DNA from: Chloroflexota bacterium
GTDB taxonomy: Bacteria > Chloroflexota > Dehalococcoidia > Lucifugimonadales > Lucifugimonadaceae
Direction of reading: 5' to 3'
DNA: 22,004 nt
Assembly (NCBI GenBank): GCA_029262715.1
Contig: JAJCYX010000005.1
Location: forward strand, 1 to 22,004
The notes below the pieces were generated by a model. It ran no database searches. It had not been told where the DNA came from and saw only the letters and a program-made list of their open reading frames with translations. The translations under genes were made by a program, and so were the position numbers. How positions within the stretch are numbered: the stretch's first letter is position 1; every line of letters starts with the position of its first letter. Shown here piece by piece: positions 7,199-15,203 of the stretch.

Positions 7199-7947
7199 GT
7201 TCCAATCGCTTCTACCTACCGACTTTGACTCTCGAAGTGGATTCAGAGATAGAACTGCCTGACGAGGTCAGCCGGCAAGTTACGAGAGTGCTGCGGAAGA
7301 AAGAAGACGATCAACTCGTTCTCTTTAATGGCTCCGGCAATGAATGGCCTGCGAAAATCATCTCAGTTCGGAAAGACTCGGTCTCGGTTCGACTGGGCGA
7401 CGCATCTGATCCCAATTCCGAGCCGAGTGTGAATGTCACGATCTACCAGGCATTGATTCCTGCGGAGAGAATGGAATTTGTGATCCAAAAGAGCACTGAG
7501 CTGGGAGCGACCCGAATAGTTCCAGTCTTGAGTGAGCGGGTTCAGGCCAGAGACGGAAACGTCAGCCAGAACAGGCGAAACAGGTGGGAACGCATCGCGG
7601 TTGAAGCCGCGGAGCAGTCAGGACGGACGCTTGTTCCCAAGATCCTTGCCACGGAAAGTCTTGTCGACTGCCTTGCCAGTGTGAAGTCGGAAGGCCCGAT
7701 GATCATGTTGTGGGAGGAGGAGCGCGGTAAAAGTCTAAAAGAAGCCGTGCGTGAGAGCCTTCGCAGCGGACCTGAACATGTGTCAGTACTGATTGGCCCC
7801 GTCGGTGGCCTCTCTGAGGCAGAGGCAGAGGCGGGTAGGTCAGCAGGAGCGCTGCTCGCAGGAGCAGGTCCCAGAATACTCAGGGCCGAGACCGCTCCGG
7901 TGGTTGCGTTGACCTCACTGATGTACGAGGCCAATGAGCTGGGTTAG
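7195..7947 (+). CDS. rsmE: 16S rRNA m3U1498 methyltransferase RsmE
   Basis: RsmE is a SPOUT-family (knotted) methyltransferase that methylates U1498 of 16S rRNA. The protein has 250 residues, normal length. It has an N-terminal PUA-like domain ('HVTRVLR'-type strand, here 'QVTRVLRKKEDD'), 'VIQKSTELGATRIVPVLSER' near 96-115, and 'RWERIAVEAAEQSGRTLVP' near 130-148. The C-terminal knot has 'LIGPVGGLSEAEAE' (199-212) and 'RILRAETAPVVAL' (227-239). The knot loop is normally GPEGG; here the Glu is Val (residue 203). Its start overlaps the prmA stop by four bases. It converges on gpsA with only 17 bases between, and no terminator is obvious. Confidence 0.93.
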   Translation: MSSNRFYLPTLTLEVDSEIELPDEVSRQVTRVLRKKEDDQLVLFNGSGNEWPAKIISVRKDSVSVRLGDASDPNSEPSVNVTIYQALIPAERMEFVIQKSTELGATRIVPVLSERVQARDGNVSQNRRNRWERIAVEAAEQSGRTLVPKILATESLVDCLASVKSEGPMIMLWEEERGKSLKEAVRESLRSGPEHVSVLIGPVGGLSEAEAEAGRSAGALLAGAGPRILRAETAPVVALTSLMYEANELG

Positions 7948-7964
7948 TCCAGACAGAACCAGAC

Positions 7965-8969
7965 TCAGTATCGAACCTCTGGCTGCGGCTTGCGAGCCAG
8001 CAGCACAGCGGCGGCATCTTCAGGCCTGAGCCGACCCTCCAGGACATCATTGGTAGCCAGGGCGATTGGCATCTCAACTCCACGCTTTTCGGCCAGCCTG
8101 ACTACAGCCTGGGTCGTAGGTACTCCTTCAGCGGTACCTCCGAGTTGCTCAAGGGCCGTCTCAAGCGAAATACCCGTTGCCAGTGACTGCCCGAGACGGT
8201 AGTTTCGGCTTAGGTTGCTGTAGCAGGATGCGATCAGATCGCCCATACCCGAAAGTCCGGCGAAAGTTTCAGCCCTTGCACCGAGCGAGACTCCAAGCCG
8301 GGTTATTTCATGAAGCCCACGCGTCACGAACGTCGCCTTCAGATTGGCGCCCAGCCCAACACCATCGATGAACCCGGCACCAAGTGTGATGACGTTCTTG
8401 AGCGCCCCGCCCAGTTCAACTCCAATAACATCGGTGCTCGTGTATAGCCTGAATAGCTGAGTGTTGAGCGCTTCCTGAACCCGCTGGGCAGTGCTTTCGT
8501 CTGCGCATGCAACCGTAGCGGAAGCAGCTTTTCCGCTGGCTATCTCAGGTGCAAGGTTCGGTCCAGAAAGCACTCCGACCCTATTCGGATCTATGCCGAG
8601 ATCTTCAACGATGAGCTCAGTCATGCGCTTGCCCGATGAGACCTCGATACCCTTCGTGGCGCACAGCACAGCCGTGTCAGCGTTGATCGACGAACCGACC
8701 GCTAGCAGGTTCTGGTGCATGGTGACCGAGGGCACAGAGATCACTACTATCTCGGCATCCTGTAACGCTTCAATTGAATCCGCGGTTACGATCAGGTTTT
8801 CGGGAAAGCGCGCACCAGGGAGCAAGCGGACATTTTCGCGGTCGGTCTGCAGTTGCTCAGCTTCTGCCTCGCGCCGAGACCATAGGAAGGTCTGATTTCC
8901 TGCCCTCGCAGAGACGATTCCGAGGGTTGTGGACCAGCCGGTAGTTCCAACAATGCCAATGCGTACCAT
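7965..8969 (-). CDS. gpsA: NAD(P)-dependent glycerol-3-phosphate dehydrogenase
   Basis: GpsA reduces dihydroxyacetone phosphate to sn-glycerol-3-phosphate, the backbone of phospholipids, in the cytosol. The protein has 334 residues, the usual length. Recognisable motifs are 'VLSGPNLAPEIASG' (133-146), the catalytic lysine region 'GVELGGALKNV' (K191), 'GLSGMGDLIASC' and 'SRNYRLG'. The nucleotide-binding loop reads 'GTTGWSTTLG' where GxGxxG-type loops such as GAGSWGTALA are common. ATG at 8969 is chosen because 'MVRIGIVG' starts the Rossmann fold; the open frame continues 69 codons upstream without family resemblance. plsY lies upstream on the same strand after 127 bases and uses the product, so the pair forms a lipid-synthesis unit. 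Confidence 0.95.
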   Translation of the reverse strand: MVRIGIVGTTGWSTTLGIVSARAGNQTFLWSRREAEAEQLQTDRENVRLLPGARFPENLIVTADSIEALQDAEIVVISVPSVTMHQNLLAVGSSINADTAVLCATKGIEVSSGKRMTELIVEDLGIDPNRVGVLSGPNLAPEIASGKAASATVACADESTAQRVQEALNTQLFRLYTSTDVIGVELGGALKNVITLGAGFIDGVGLGANLKATFVTRGLHEITRLGVSLGARAETFAGLSGMGDLIASCYSNLSRNYRLGQSLATGISLETALEQLGGTAEGVPTTQAVVRLAEKRGVEMPIALATNDVLEGRLRPEDAAAVLLARKPQPEVRY

Positions 8970-9096
8970 AGCGAGCAAGCATAGCTGGATGCCAAAGGTT
9001 TCGGTAGATGTTGAGTCGGCTGGAGTATGGTGACTCTCGTATGTATGTATGCCGAAAATCAGGCAGTGTGCCGATACATATATACCGCTGACCGGG

Positions 9097-9726
9097 CTAT
9101 TTGCTGCGCCGCGGCCTCGCCATCCCCTCGATCTGGTGCTCTTTGCCACGGACCAAGCGCTCGATGTTTCCCGCATGCCGGATCGGGATGAATATTGCGA
9201 TAGCGATGGCGAATACGAGTATGTCCCATTCGTGGTGATCGAGGATCACTAGAATCAACAACGTGAGCGATGCGATTATCGTGCCGGAAAGGGATCCTGC
9301 AGAAACGTATTTGGTAACAGCTATCACCAGCAGGCCCCCCGCAGCTGCGCCTGCGGCGATAGGCGAGAGGACCAGTAGCGCACCGAACGCAGTGGCGACG
9401 CCCCGTCCACCTTCGAACCTCGTGTAGACGGGATATACGTGGCCGATAACGGCGGACGAACCTGCAACGGCTCGGATGATTTCAACATCTGTTGCGAATC
9501 CGACGATCAACACCGGGAGGGCGCCCTTTGCGACGTCGACGGCAAGAACAGTGATCGCTGCCGGCTTGCCCAGCGTTCGCATGACGTTGGTAAAACCCGT
9601 TCCTCCGCTGCCGTACTTGCGCACATCTACACCACGCCACAAGCGACCGATCAGGTAACCAGTGGGCAGAGCGCCGATCAAGTATGCGACGGGTATCGCC
9701 AGTATCCAGGCTAACGTGTCAGTCAT
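9097..9726 (-). CDS. plsY: Glycerol-3-phosphate acyltransferase PlsY
   Basis: PlsY is an integral membrane enzyme that transfers the acyl group from acyl-phosphate to glycerol-3-phosphate, the first step of phosphatidic acid synthesis. The protein has 209 residues, as usual, and mostly hydrophobic helices. The three conserved loops are present: 'GSGGTGFTNVMRTLG' (usually GSGNIGATN...), 'VYPVYTRFEGGRGVATAFG' and 'IRHAGNIERLVRGKE'. The start overlaps the stop of der by four bases (ATGA), with a GAGG-type ribosome site just ahead, so it is coupled to der. gpsA downstream supplies its substrate. Confidence 0.95.
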   Translation of the reverse strand: MTDTLAWILAIPVAYLIGALPTGYLIGRLWRGVDVRKYGSGGTGFTNVMRTLGKPAAITVLAVDVAKGALPVLIVGFATDVEIIRAVAGSSAVIGHVYPVYTRFEGGRGVATAFGALLVLSPIAAGAAAGGLLVIAVTKYVSAGSLSGTIIASLTLLILVILDHHEWDILVFAIAIAIFIPIRHAGNIERLVRGKEHQIEGMARPRRSK

Positions 9727-11081
9727 CCATCCCTCGGTACGAAATACATCCTAATTGGCGAGCCTGTGAATCCGAATGCCTCCCGCAAGCGGTTCTCAAG
9801 ATAGCGCCGATACGAGAAGTGTATTAGTTCGGGGTAGCGTGAGGAAAACTCGAACGTTGGGGGAGAGGTCCGCGTCTGCTTGACTTTGTAAATTCTCGGG
9901 CGAACCGTGCCCTGTGTAGGTGGAGGATTAGCACCGACCGCTTCGAACACGACTTTGCTCAATTCCTCTGGCTTAAGCTGTTTGCTGAACTGTTCCCACA
10001 CATCGACAACGGCTCTGGGGACTCGATCAACTCGCGAGCCGGTAAGTGCAGAGGTGAATAAAACTGGGATATCTGGAAGGAACTTGAACCGATACCTGAC
10101 TGTTTTGGTTACGAAATCCCGATCAAGTTCACGTTCTGCCGCAAGGTCCCATTTATTTACCACGATGATCGCGCCTCGATAGGCCTGGTCGATCAAACCG
10201 GCAATGTGGGTGTCTTGCGCTGTCGCCAGTTCAGTTGCGTCCAGTAGCAAGATACATATATGCGAGCGTTCGATTGCGCCGATCGATCTGATAACGCTGT
10301 ACTTTTCGATACCTGCCTCGGCCTTGCCCCGTTTACGCAGGCCCGCGGTATCCAAAAACGTAAGCTCATTGCCTTCGAATGAGAAACGGCTGTCAATCGA
10401 ATCTCGGGTCGTGCCAGGGATTGGGCTGACAATCGACCGCTCCTCTCCTGTCAATGCATTGAACAGCGCCGACTTACCGACGTTCGGCCTGCCTGCGAGC
10501 GCCACCCTGATGGACCCACTGGCTGGCTCATCGCCCGGCTCGATCGGCATCATCTCGAAAAGTTTTTCCATCAGGTCGGAGATGCCACGATCGTGATACG
10601 CGCTGATCGGTATCGGATCATTGGTGGTCAACTGATAGAAATCGGCCGCAGCCACTTCACGATTCAAGTTGTCTGCTTTGTTTGCTGCCAGCACGTACGG
10701 CTTGCCGGACCGTCTGACAAGATCAGTCGCCTCACGGTCGCCAGGTGAAATACCTGCTGCTGAATCGACAACGAGGATCACGACGTCTGCATCTTCGAGT
10801 GCAACAGCCGTCTGGGCGCGCACGTCATCCCAGAGAAGATCGCCAGGTCTGTCCTCGATCCCTCCGGTGTCGACTAGCAGAAAGCGTTTGCCGTGCCATT
10901 CGGCGTCCAGCGATATGCGATCGCGGGTCGTTCCGGGTATGTCGGAGACGATCGCCATTCTCCGGCCTGCGAGGCGGTTGTAAAGCGTAGATTTTCCAAC
11001 GTTTGGCCGGCCGACGATGGCGACGACCGGAAGTCTTGAGGACAAGATCAGGCTGCTCCTGTTCAGTTCAAGTCTAATCAT
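9723..11081 (-). CDS. der: Ribosome biogenesis GTPase Der (EngA)
   Basis: Der is an essential GTPase with two G domains and a KH-like domain, acting in late assembly of the 50S subunit. The protein has 452 residues. G domain 1 has the P-loop 'GRPNVGKST' (24-32), DTGG (71-74) and NKAD (134-137). G domain 2 has 'GRPNVGKSA' (197-205), DTAG (244-247) and NKWD (309-312). The C-terminal part has 'PPTFEFSSRYPELIHFSYRR', as in the KH-like domain. ATG at 11081 is used, but TTG at 11045, preceded by AGGAG (11056-11060, ten bases away), would begin 'LSSRLPVVAIVGRP' and may be the real start. It is coupled to plsY by a four-base overlap. Confidence 0.96.
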   Translation of the reverse strand: MIRLELNRSSLILSSRLPVVAIVGRPNVGKSTLYNRLAGRRMAIVSDIPGTTRDRISLDAEWHGKRFLLVDTGGIEDRPGDLLWDDVRAQTAVALEDADVVILVVDSAAGISPGDREATDLVRRSGKPYVLAANKADNLNREVAAADFYQLTTNDPIPISAYHDRGISDLMEKLFEMMPIEPGDEPASGSIRVALAGRPNVGKSALFNALTGEERSIVSPIPGTTRDSIDSRFSFEGNELTFLDTAGLRKRGKAEAGIEKYSVIRSIGAIERSHICILLLDATELATAQDTHIAGLIDQAYRGAIIVVNKWDLAAERELDRDFVTKTVRYRFKFLPDIPVLFTSALTGSRVDRVPRAVVDVWEQFSKQLKPEELSKVVFEAVGANPPPTQGTVRPRIYKVKQTRTSPPTFEFSSRYPELIHFSYRRYLENRLREAFGFTGSPIRMYFVPRDG

Positions 11082-11165
11082 CGCTCACAGTTCGCGTTAA
11101 AGCCAACTGCGGAGAAGAGATTTACCAACTTGAAGGTTCACCGGGACAGGAAAATAGATCACCGG

Positions 11166-12074
11166 CTACGTCAGCAGGGCTTCAACCAGCGCCGCCTGTG
11201 CCCACAGTCGATTCTCGGCTTGCTCGAACGCAATCGATGATGGGTGCTCAAGCATGCCCTCTGAGACCTCTTCCCCAGGATGGGCGGGCATGTCATGCAT
11301 GAACTTCACATTCGAGGCGGCCGACGACATCAGTTCTGGGTTTACCTGGTACCCGGAGAACGCTTCCATTCGTGTAGAAGCTTCGGACTCCTGCCCCATG
11401 CTCGCCCACACATCGGTGTAGACGATGTCCGCACCGGTGACAGCCTCAACCGGTGACCTCACCTGCTTCACCGTGCCTCCAAGCTCAGAACCGTAGTTCG
11501 ACGAGCCAACAAGTGTGTCCTGGTCGAGCTCGAATCCTGCTGGAGAAGCGATAACAAAATGCCCGCCGGACCCTGCGACTGCGTACGCTAGGGAACGCGC
11601 CACGTTGTTTCCATCACCGACGTATCCGACTCGGACGCCACGCAGTGTTCCTTGGTGCTCGAAGATAGTCTGTACATCAGCAAGAGCCTGGCAGGGATGC
11701 TCGAAATCCGAGAGAGCGTTCACAACCGGAATTGATCCTGCTGCAGAAAATTCGTCAAGCACATCCTGGGCAAACGTGCGAATGATGGCAATCTGGCTCA
11801 TGCGAGAGACCACTTTCGCCACATCAGAGACTGGCTCACGCTTCCCGAGTCCAACCTCCTCAGGACCGAAGTAAACGGGCTTGCCTCCCAGCTTTTCCAC
11901 GCCAACCCAGAAACTGAGCTTCGTCCTGAGCGATGGTTTCTCAAACATCAAAACGGCCGATTTACCAGCCAGAGGTTTTCCGTGCTCTCCGGACTTTATT
12001 GCTATGGCGCGCCGCACAAGCGGCTCAATCTCGCCTGGATGAATGTCGGAAAATCTAAGGAAGCTGTCGTTCAT
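11166..12074 (-). CDS. argF: Ornithine carbamoyltransferase family protein
   Basis: Members of this family transfer a carbamoyl group from carbamoyl phosphate to ornithine, giving citrulline in arginine synthesis. The protein has 302 residues, normal length. The carbamoyl-phosphate loop is 'FEKPSLRTKLSFWVG' (S48-K52, usually STRTR or SLRTR), followed by 'HPCQALADVQT' (126-136). The ornithine-side motif is 'HDMPAHPGEEV' (260-270), then 'QAENRLWAQAAL' (285-296). In typical ArgF proteins the late motif is HCLPA-HRGEEV; here Cys is Asp and Arg is Pro, so substrate specificity is less certain. PyrB-type or acetylornithine-type activity cannot be excluded from sequence alone. It stands alone among arginine genes here, between der and the DUF35 gene. 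Confidence 0.85.
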   Translation of the reverse strand: MNDSFLRFSDIHPGEIEPLVRRAIAIKSGEHGKPLAGKSAVLMFEKPSLRTKLSFWVGVEKLGGKPVYFGPEEVGLGKREPVSDVAKVVSRMSQIAIIRTFAQDVLDEFSAAGSIPVVNALSDFEHPCQALADVQTIFEHQGTLRGVRVGYVGDGNNVARSLAYAVAGSGGHFVIASPAGFELDQDTLVGSSNYGSELGGTVKQVRSPVEAVTGADIVYTDVWASMGQESEASTRMEAFSGYQVNPELMSSAASNVKFMHDMPAHPGEEVSEGMLEHPSSIAFEQAENRLWAQAALVEALLT

Positions 12075-12171
12075 ATTGGAAGGGATAGATGCGGTCTGTT
12101 GGTGAGAGCGAAATTTCTAATGAGTCATCTGTCGATCAGACAACTGTTGATCTTCGCTAGAAAAGCGGTGG

Positions 12172-12591
12172 CTATTCCGCTGGTCGAAACTTTGGAAGTG
12201 AGATCGACTCTGAAATCTCTTCAAATACTACTTCTAGTGGCATGCCTATATGTAGCAGATCAGGGTCGGGTTCAATGCCAATTACTTGTGACGGCATCTT
12301 TACGCCCTGTTCCAGCTCCACGATTGCCGTGATGTACGGCAGGTCTTCGCGGAACCCCGGATGTGGCGGCACGTGTGCTATGGCGAATGTGAAGAGCGTT
12401 CCTTTACCGGACGATTCGATCCAGTCGAGCGAGCGGCTACTGCAAGCGACGCAGAGAATACGCGGATAGAACTGTACGGAATCGCAATCACTGCACTTCT
12501 GAAAGACCAGTTTCCCGCTCTTTGCTTGCTCCCAGTAGTGATCAGATTCAGGCTGCGGTACTGGGACTGGCTTTGTGTACTCAGGTGACAT
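12172..12591 (-). CDS. DUF35/OB-fold protein with zinc ribbon
   Basis: A protein of 139 residues. The N-terminal helix has 'DHYWEQAKSGKLVFQKC', then a rubredoxin-like zinc ribbon with C33, C36, C47 and C50, then an OB-fold ('GKGTLFTFAIAHVP', 'YITAIVELEQGVKMPSQV'). This is the standard architecture of DUF35 proteins. These pair with thiolase-like proteins or acyl-CoA dehydrogenase-like subunits and are known to bind acyl-CoA and support retro-aldol or hydratase reactions in steroid side-chain breakdown. It begins three bases after the stop of the thiolase-like gene, with a GGGAG ribosome site inside that gene's end, so the two are made together. Confidence 0.92.
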   Translation of the reverse strand: MSPEYTKPVPVPQPESDHYWEQAKSGKLVFQKCSDCDSVQFYPRILCVACSSRSLDWIESSGKGTLFTFAIAHVPPHPGFREDLPYITAIVELEQGVKMPSQVIGIEPDPDLLHIGMPLEVVFEEISESISLPKFRPAE

Positions 12592-12594
12592 TAT

Positions 12595-13758
12595 TCAAGA
12601 TCTCCCGAGAACTACGGTGCCGGTTGAAGACAGCAAGCCACCTGTACCGTGCGCTAGGGCTAGCTCGTGTTTATCGATCTGCCTCTCGCCAGCCTCGCCT
12701 CTCAATTGCCGTACAGCTTCGACGATGGTGAAGATGCCGTACATCCCCGGATGCGTATACGAGAGTCCGCCACCGTTTGTGTTCAACGGGAACGAGCCTC
12801 CCGGAGCACTCACCTGGTCGGCAAGAAAGTCTGGACCTTCCCCGGGTGGGCAGAATCCAAGGTTTTCCAGCGTGACCAGCACCGTGTAGGTGAACGAGTC
12901 ATAGATCATGGTCAGATCAAGATCGCTGTGCTTTACGCCAGCCATCTCCAGCGCCTGGGGCCCCGTGTTGCGACCGAAAGCCCGCGTCAGGTCCGGCATC
13001 TGAGAGATCATCGAGTGATCGTGCCCTTCGCCTGCGCCGAGCACGCTGATTCCACCTTTGCGACTGTTCTTCGCTCGCTCAGGCGTTGTAACCACGATCG
13101 CAGCACCGGCGTCTGTCACCAGACAGCAATCGACCAGGTGAAACGGCCACGCAACCCATCGGGAGTCGTGATAGTCATCAAACGACAACGGTGTGTCGTG
13201 GAAGTAAGCCTTCGGGTTCAGGTTGGCCCACTTACGAGTTGAGACCGCAATCTCGGCCATCGCCTGTCGGGTTCTATCTTCCCCGTACTCATGCATATAC
13301 CGGCGGCATGCCATTGCATAGGAGATTGGAGGCCCGATGATCCCGTACGGGTATTCGTACTGCGTCATTGGCGCGCCCGGATTGCGCGGGATAGGCGCAC
13401 GGTCAGACCGGCCAGACTGCCCGTGCGTAATCAACGCAACCTCGCAATAACCGGCCGCGATGGCCGCCATGGCGTGAGCGAGATGGATGACGAACGACGA
13501 ACCGCCGACGGAGGTGCTGTCTGTAAAGCGAGGTTGAATGCCAAGGTACTCAGCGACATCAAGCGTGGACCATCCGGCAGTGAACAGTGCATCGACCTCC
13601 GAAAGCTGAAGCCCGGCATCGTTCAGGGCATTCAAGGCAGCTTCTGAGTGGAGCGCGAGCGGGGATTTCTCTGGAACTTTACCAAGAGAGTCGGATTCTG
13701 CGACCCCGACGATCGAAGCGCTACCTGAGAGGTTTTTCAGCCGTTGTAGATTTGGCAT
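12595..13758 (-). CDS. Thiolase-like protein of the SCP-x/lipid-transfer type, catalytic Cys missing
   Basis: A protein of 387 residues with the thiolase fold as in SCP-x and Ltp-type proteins. It has 'ALNALNDAGLQLSEVDALFT' (41-60) and an active-site region 'TSVGGSSFVIHLAHA' (82-96) where true thiolases carry a nucleophilic Cys; here it is Ser/Val. Further motifs are 'YDSFTYTVLVTLENLGFC' (286-303), 'NTNGGGLSYTHPG' (326-338, His336 retained, the usual G-H-P reads T-H-P) and 'AHGTGGLLSSTG' (369-380). Cys-less members are known to act as retro-aldolases with a DUF35 partner, which fits the adjacent gene. The substrate is unknown. An MFS transporter lies upstream on the same strand after 91 bases. 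Confidence 0.9.
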   Translation of the reverse strand: MPNLQRLKNLSGSASIVGVAESDSLGKVPEKSPLALHSEAALNALNDAGLQLSEVDALFTAGWSTLDVAEYLGIQPRFTDSTSVGGSSFVIHLAHAMAAIAAGYCEVALITHGQSGRSDRAPIPRNPGAPMTQYEYPYGIIGPPISYAMACRRYMHEYGEDRTRQAMAEIAVSTRKWANLNPKAYFHDTPLSFDDYHDSRWVAWPFHLVDCCLVTDAGAAIVVTTPERAKNSRKGGISVLGAGEGHDHSMISQMPDLTRAFGRNTGPQALEMAGVKHSDLDLTMIYDSFTYTVLVTLENLGFCPPGEGPDFLADQVSAPGGSFPLNTNGGGLSYTHPGMYGIFTIVEAVRQLRGEAGERQIDKHELALAHGTGGLLSSTGTVVLGRS

Positions 13759-13849
13759 TGGGGTGGTCTGTATTCGACGAACTGTTCAACTCCGCTCGGC
13801 CACCGCAGACAGTATCACGCTGGACCGGCTTCTCCAACAAAAAGCGATG

Positions 13850-15049
13850 CTACGCCGTCGACCCTGTGATCCTGGAACCCCGCGGCTTGAGAAACCCTGC
13901 GAAGAAGAAACATCCCATTGACACCGTGAGCAAGGCAGCCGTCGCGAGAAACGCTGCGTCATACATCCCGGTGCGGTCGAACACCTGGCCAGACATCACA
14001 GGACCGACGACTGTAGGCAGAATTATCGCAAAACTCATGAGACCCAGGATGCGGCCAAGGCTTTTGAGCCCGAATGTCTCAACGATAGCCAGCGGTCCCA
14101 ATGCCCCGACTCCGCCCATACCAAGTCCGAAGATCACCAGCGAAAACCATGTGATCGGCAGGTTTGGGCTGAACACTAGTATCAGCAGCCCGATGATCTG
14201 AAGCGCAATGATGATCACGTATGCATAGAGCGCAGTGATCTTTTCACTCAGTCCACCGAAGATGATTTTGCTGGACATTGCGAAGAAGGCGACAAGTGAC
14301 ACAGCGATCGCCGCAGAACCGGTACTGAAGCCGTCCTGCTCAAGGTGCGGAATCAGTTGGCTGGCAACAGCGGTGCGTGCGAACTGCTGGAGAGCCATTC
14401 CAACCATGATCAACCAGAAGGCGTTCAGGCGCATCGCCTCGCGTGTCGTGAAGCCCTCCAGGGACGCTTGCGCAGACGCGGCGGTTGCTCCGCTCGGTGT
14501 CCATCGCTTGCCCATCTCTTTCTCAACATCTTGCGGTCTATCCCTTACGACCACTAGCGTCAGCACCATGAGCGCGATCATCAGTGCGCCGATCACAACA
14601 AAGCCGGATCGCCAGCCAGCAGAAACGATCAGCGCGGCAACTAGAGGCACTGAAATCATGGCACCGAAATTGTTACCGGCAGTGACAAATCCCATCATCC
14701 GACCGCGGGTTTTTGCGAACCACACCGTCACGAGTCGGCCAGCTGGAAGATTGGTCACACCGGCTGTGCCTGCGAACACCACGGCGCTGAACGCATAGAA
14801 CTGCCACAACTCGTTCATCGAAGCGCGCAGGAAAAATCCGATTCCGACTATCCCCAGACCGATGGCCATTACCCAGCGTGCACCGAAGCGGTCCATGTAC
14901 CTGCCGGCGATCGGTGAAAAGACACCTGTCAGTACTCCAAGCGAGAGTGCAACGTTGACTTCAGTGCGCGTCCACCCGAACTCTTCCTCAAGAGGGATGA
15001 TGAACACACCGAATGCGAACTGCGCCGTGCCAAGTACAGCGCCCAGCAC
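13850..15049 (-). CDS. MFS transporter, OFA/monocarboxylate-type
   Basis: A 12-helix major facilitator protein of the oxalate/formate antiporter or monocarboxylate-type group. It has 'FGVFIIPLEEEFGWTRTEV' near the start, as in this group, and the family loop 'GRYMDRFGARWVMAIG' between helices 2 and 3. A second half begins after a charged loop (~residues 170-195) and ends in 'FFAGFLKPRG'. GTG at 15049 is the first standard start codon, but it falls inside helix 1: the frame continues upstream with 'YRGWPIAAVTFAV', typical of the family's first helix. No ATG, GTG or TTG is in frame up to the stop at 15166. A CTG at 15151 preceded by AAGGA at seven bases could be the real start. The protein is likely an importer for a small carboxylate, perhaps feeding the thiolase-DUF35 pair. 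Confidence 0.88.
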   Translation of the reverse strand: MLGAVLGTAQFAFGVFIIPLEEEFGWTRTEVNVALSLGVLTGVFSPIAGRYMDRFGARWVMAIGLGIVGIGFFLRASMNELWQFYAFSAVVFAGTAGVTNLPAGRLVTVWFAKTRGRMMGFVTAGNNFGAMISVPLVAALIVSAGWRSGFVVIGALMIALMVLTLVVVRDRPQDVEKEMGKRWTPSGATAASAQASLEGFTTREAMRLNAFWLIMVGMALQQFARTAVASQLIPHLEQDGFSTGSAAIAVSLVAFFAMSSKIIFGGLSEKITALYAYVIIIALQIIGLLILVFSPNLPITWFSLVIFGLGMGGVGALGPLAIVETFGLKSLGRILGLMSFAIILPTVVGPVMSGQVFDRTGMYDAAFLATAALLTVSMGCFFFAGFLKPRGSRITGSTA

Positions 15050-15203
15050 GGCGAACGTTACTGCCGCTATAGGCCAGCCGCGATAGATGCCACCCTGGAC
15101 GAGTTCAGTGGAATCTGAGTCAGCCTGATCACCAGGAATTACCGGCTTCAGGAGACGTTCCTTTCATTCTGAGGAGCAACGGTTTTTTGCCCTACGAGAG
15201 CGA

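Noticed and set aside
9038..9052. Short GTATGTATGTATG run between gpsA and plsY
   Set aside because: Only about three units of four bases are present in a 127-base gap. It has no pairing partner and no known role.
12667..13242. Plus-strand open frame antisense to the thiolase-like gene
   Set aside because: Composition is Arg- and His-rich without motifs, and it overlaps a clear gene on the other strand.
13587..14201. Plus-strand open frame spanning the thiolase-MFS gap
   Set aside because: Most of it is antisense to the two genes, no recognisable protein features are present, and the start region lies within the thiolase coding sequence.
14235..14798. Long plus-strand open frame inside the MFS gene
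   Set aside because: It is the reverse frame of a transporter with strong family motifs. The product shows no fold or motif.
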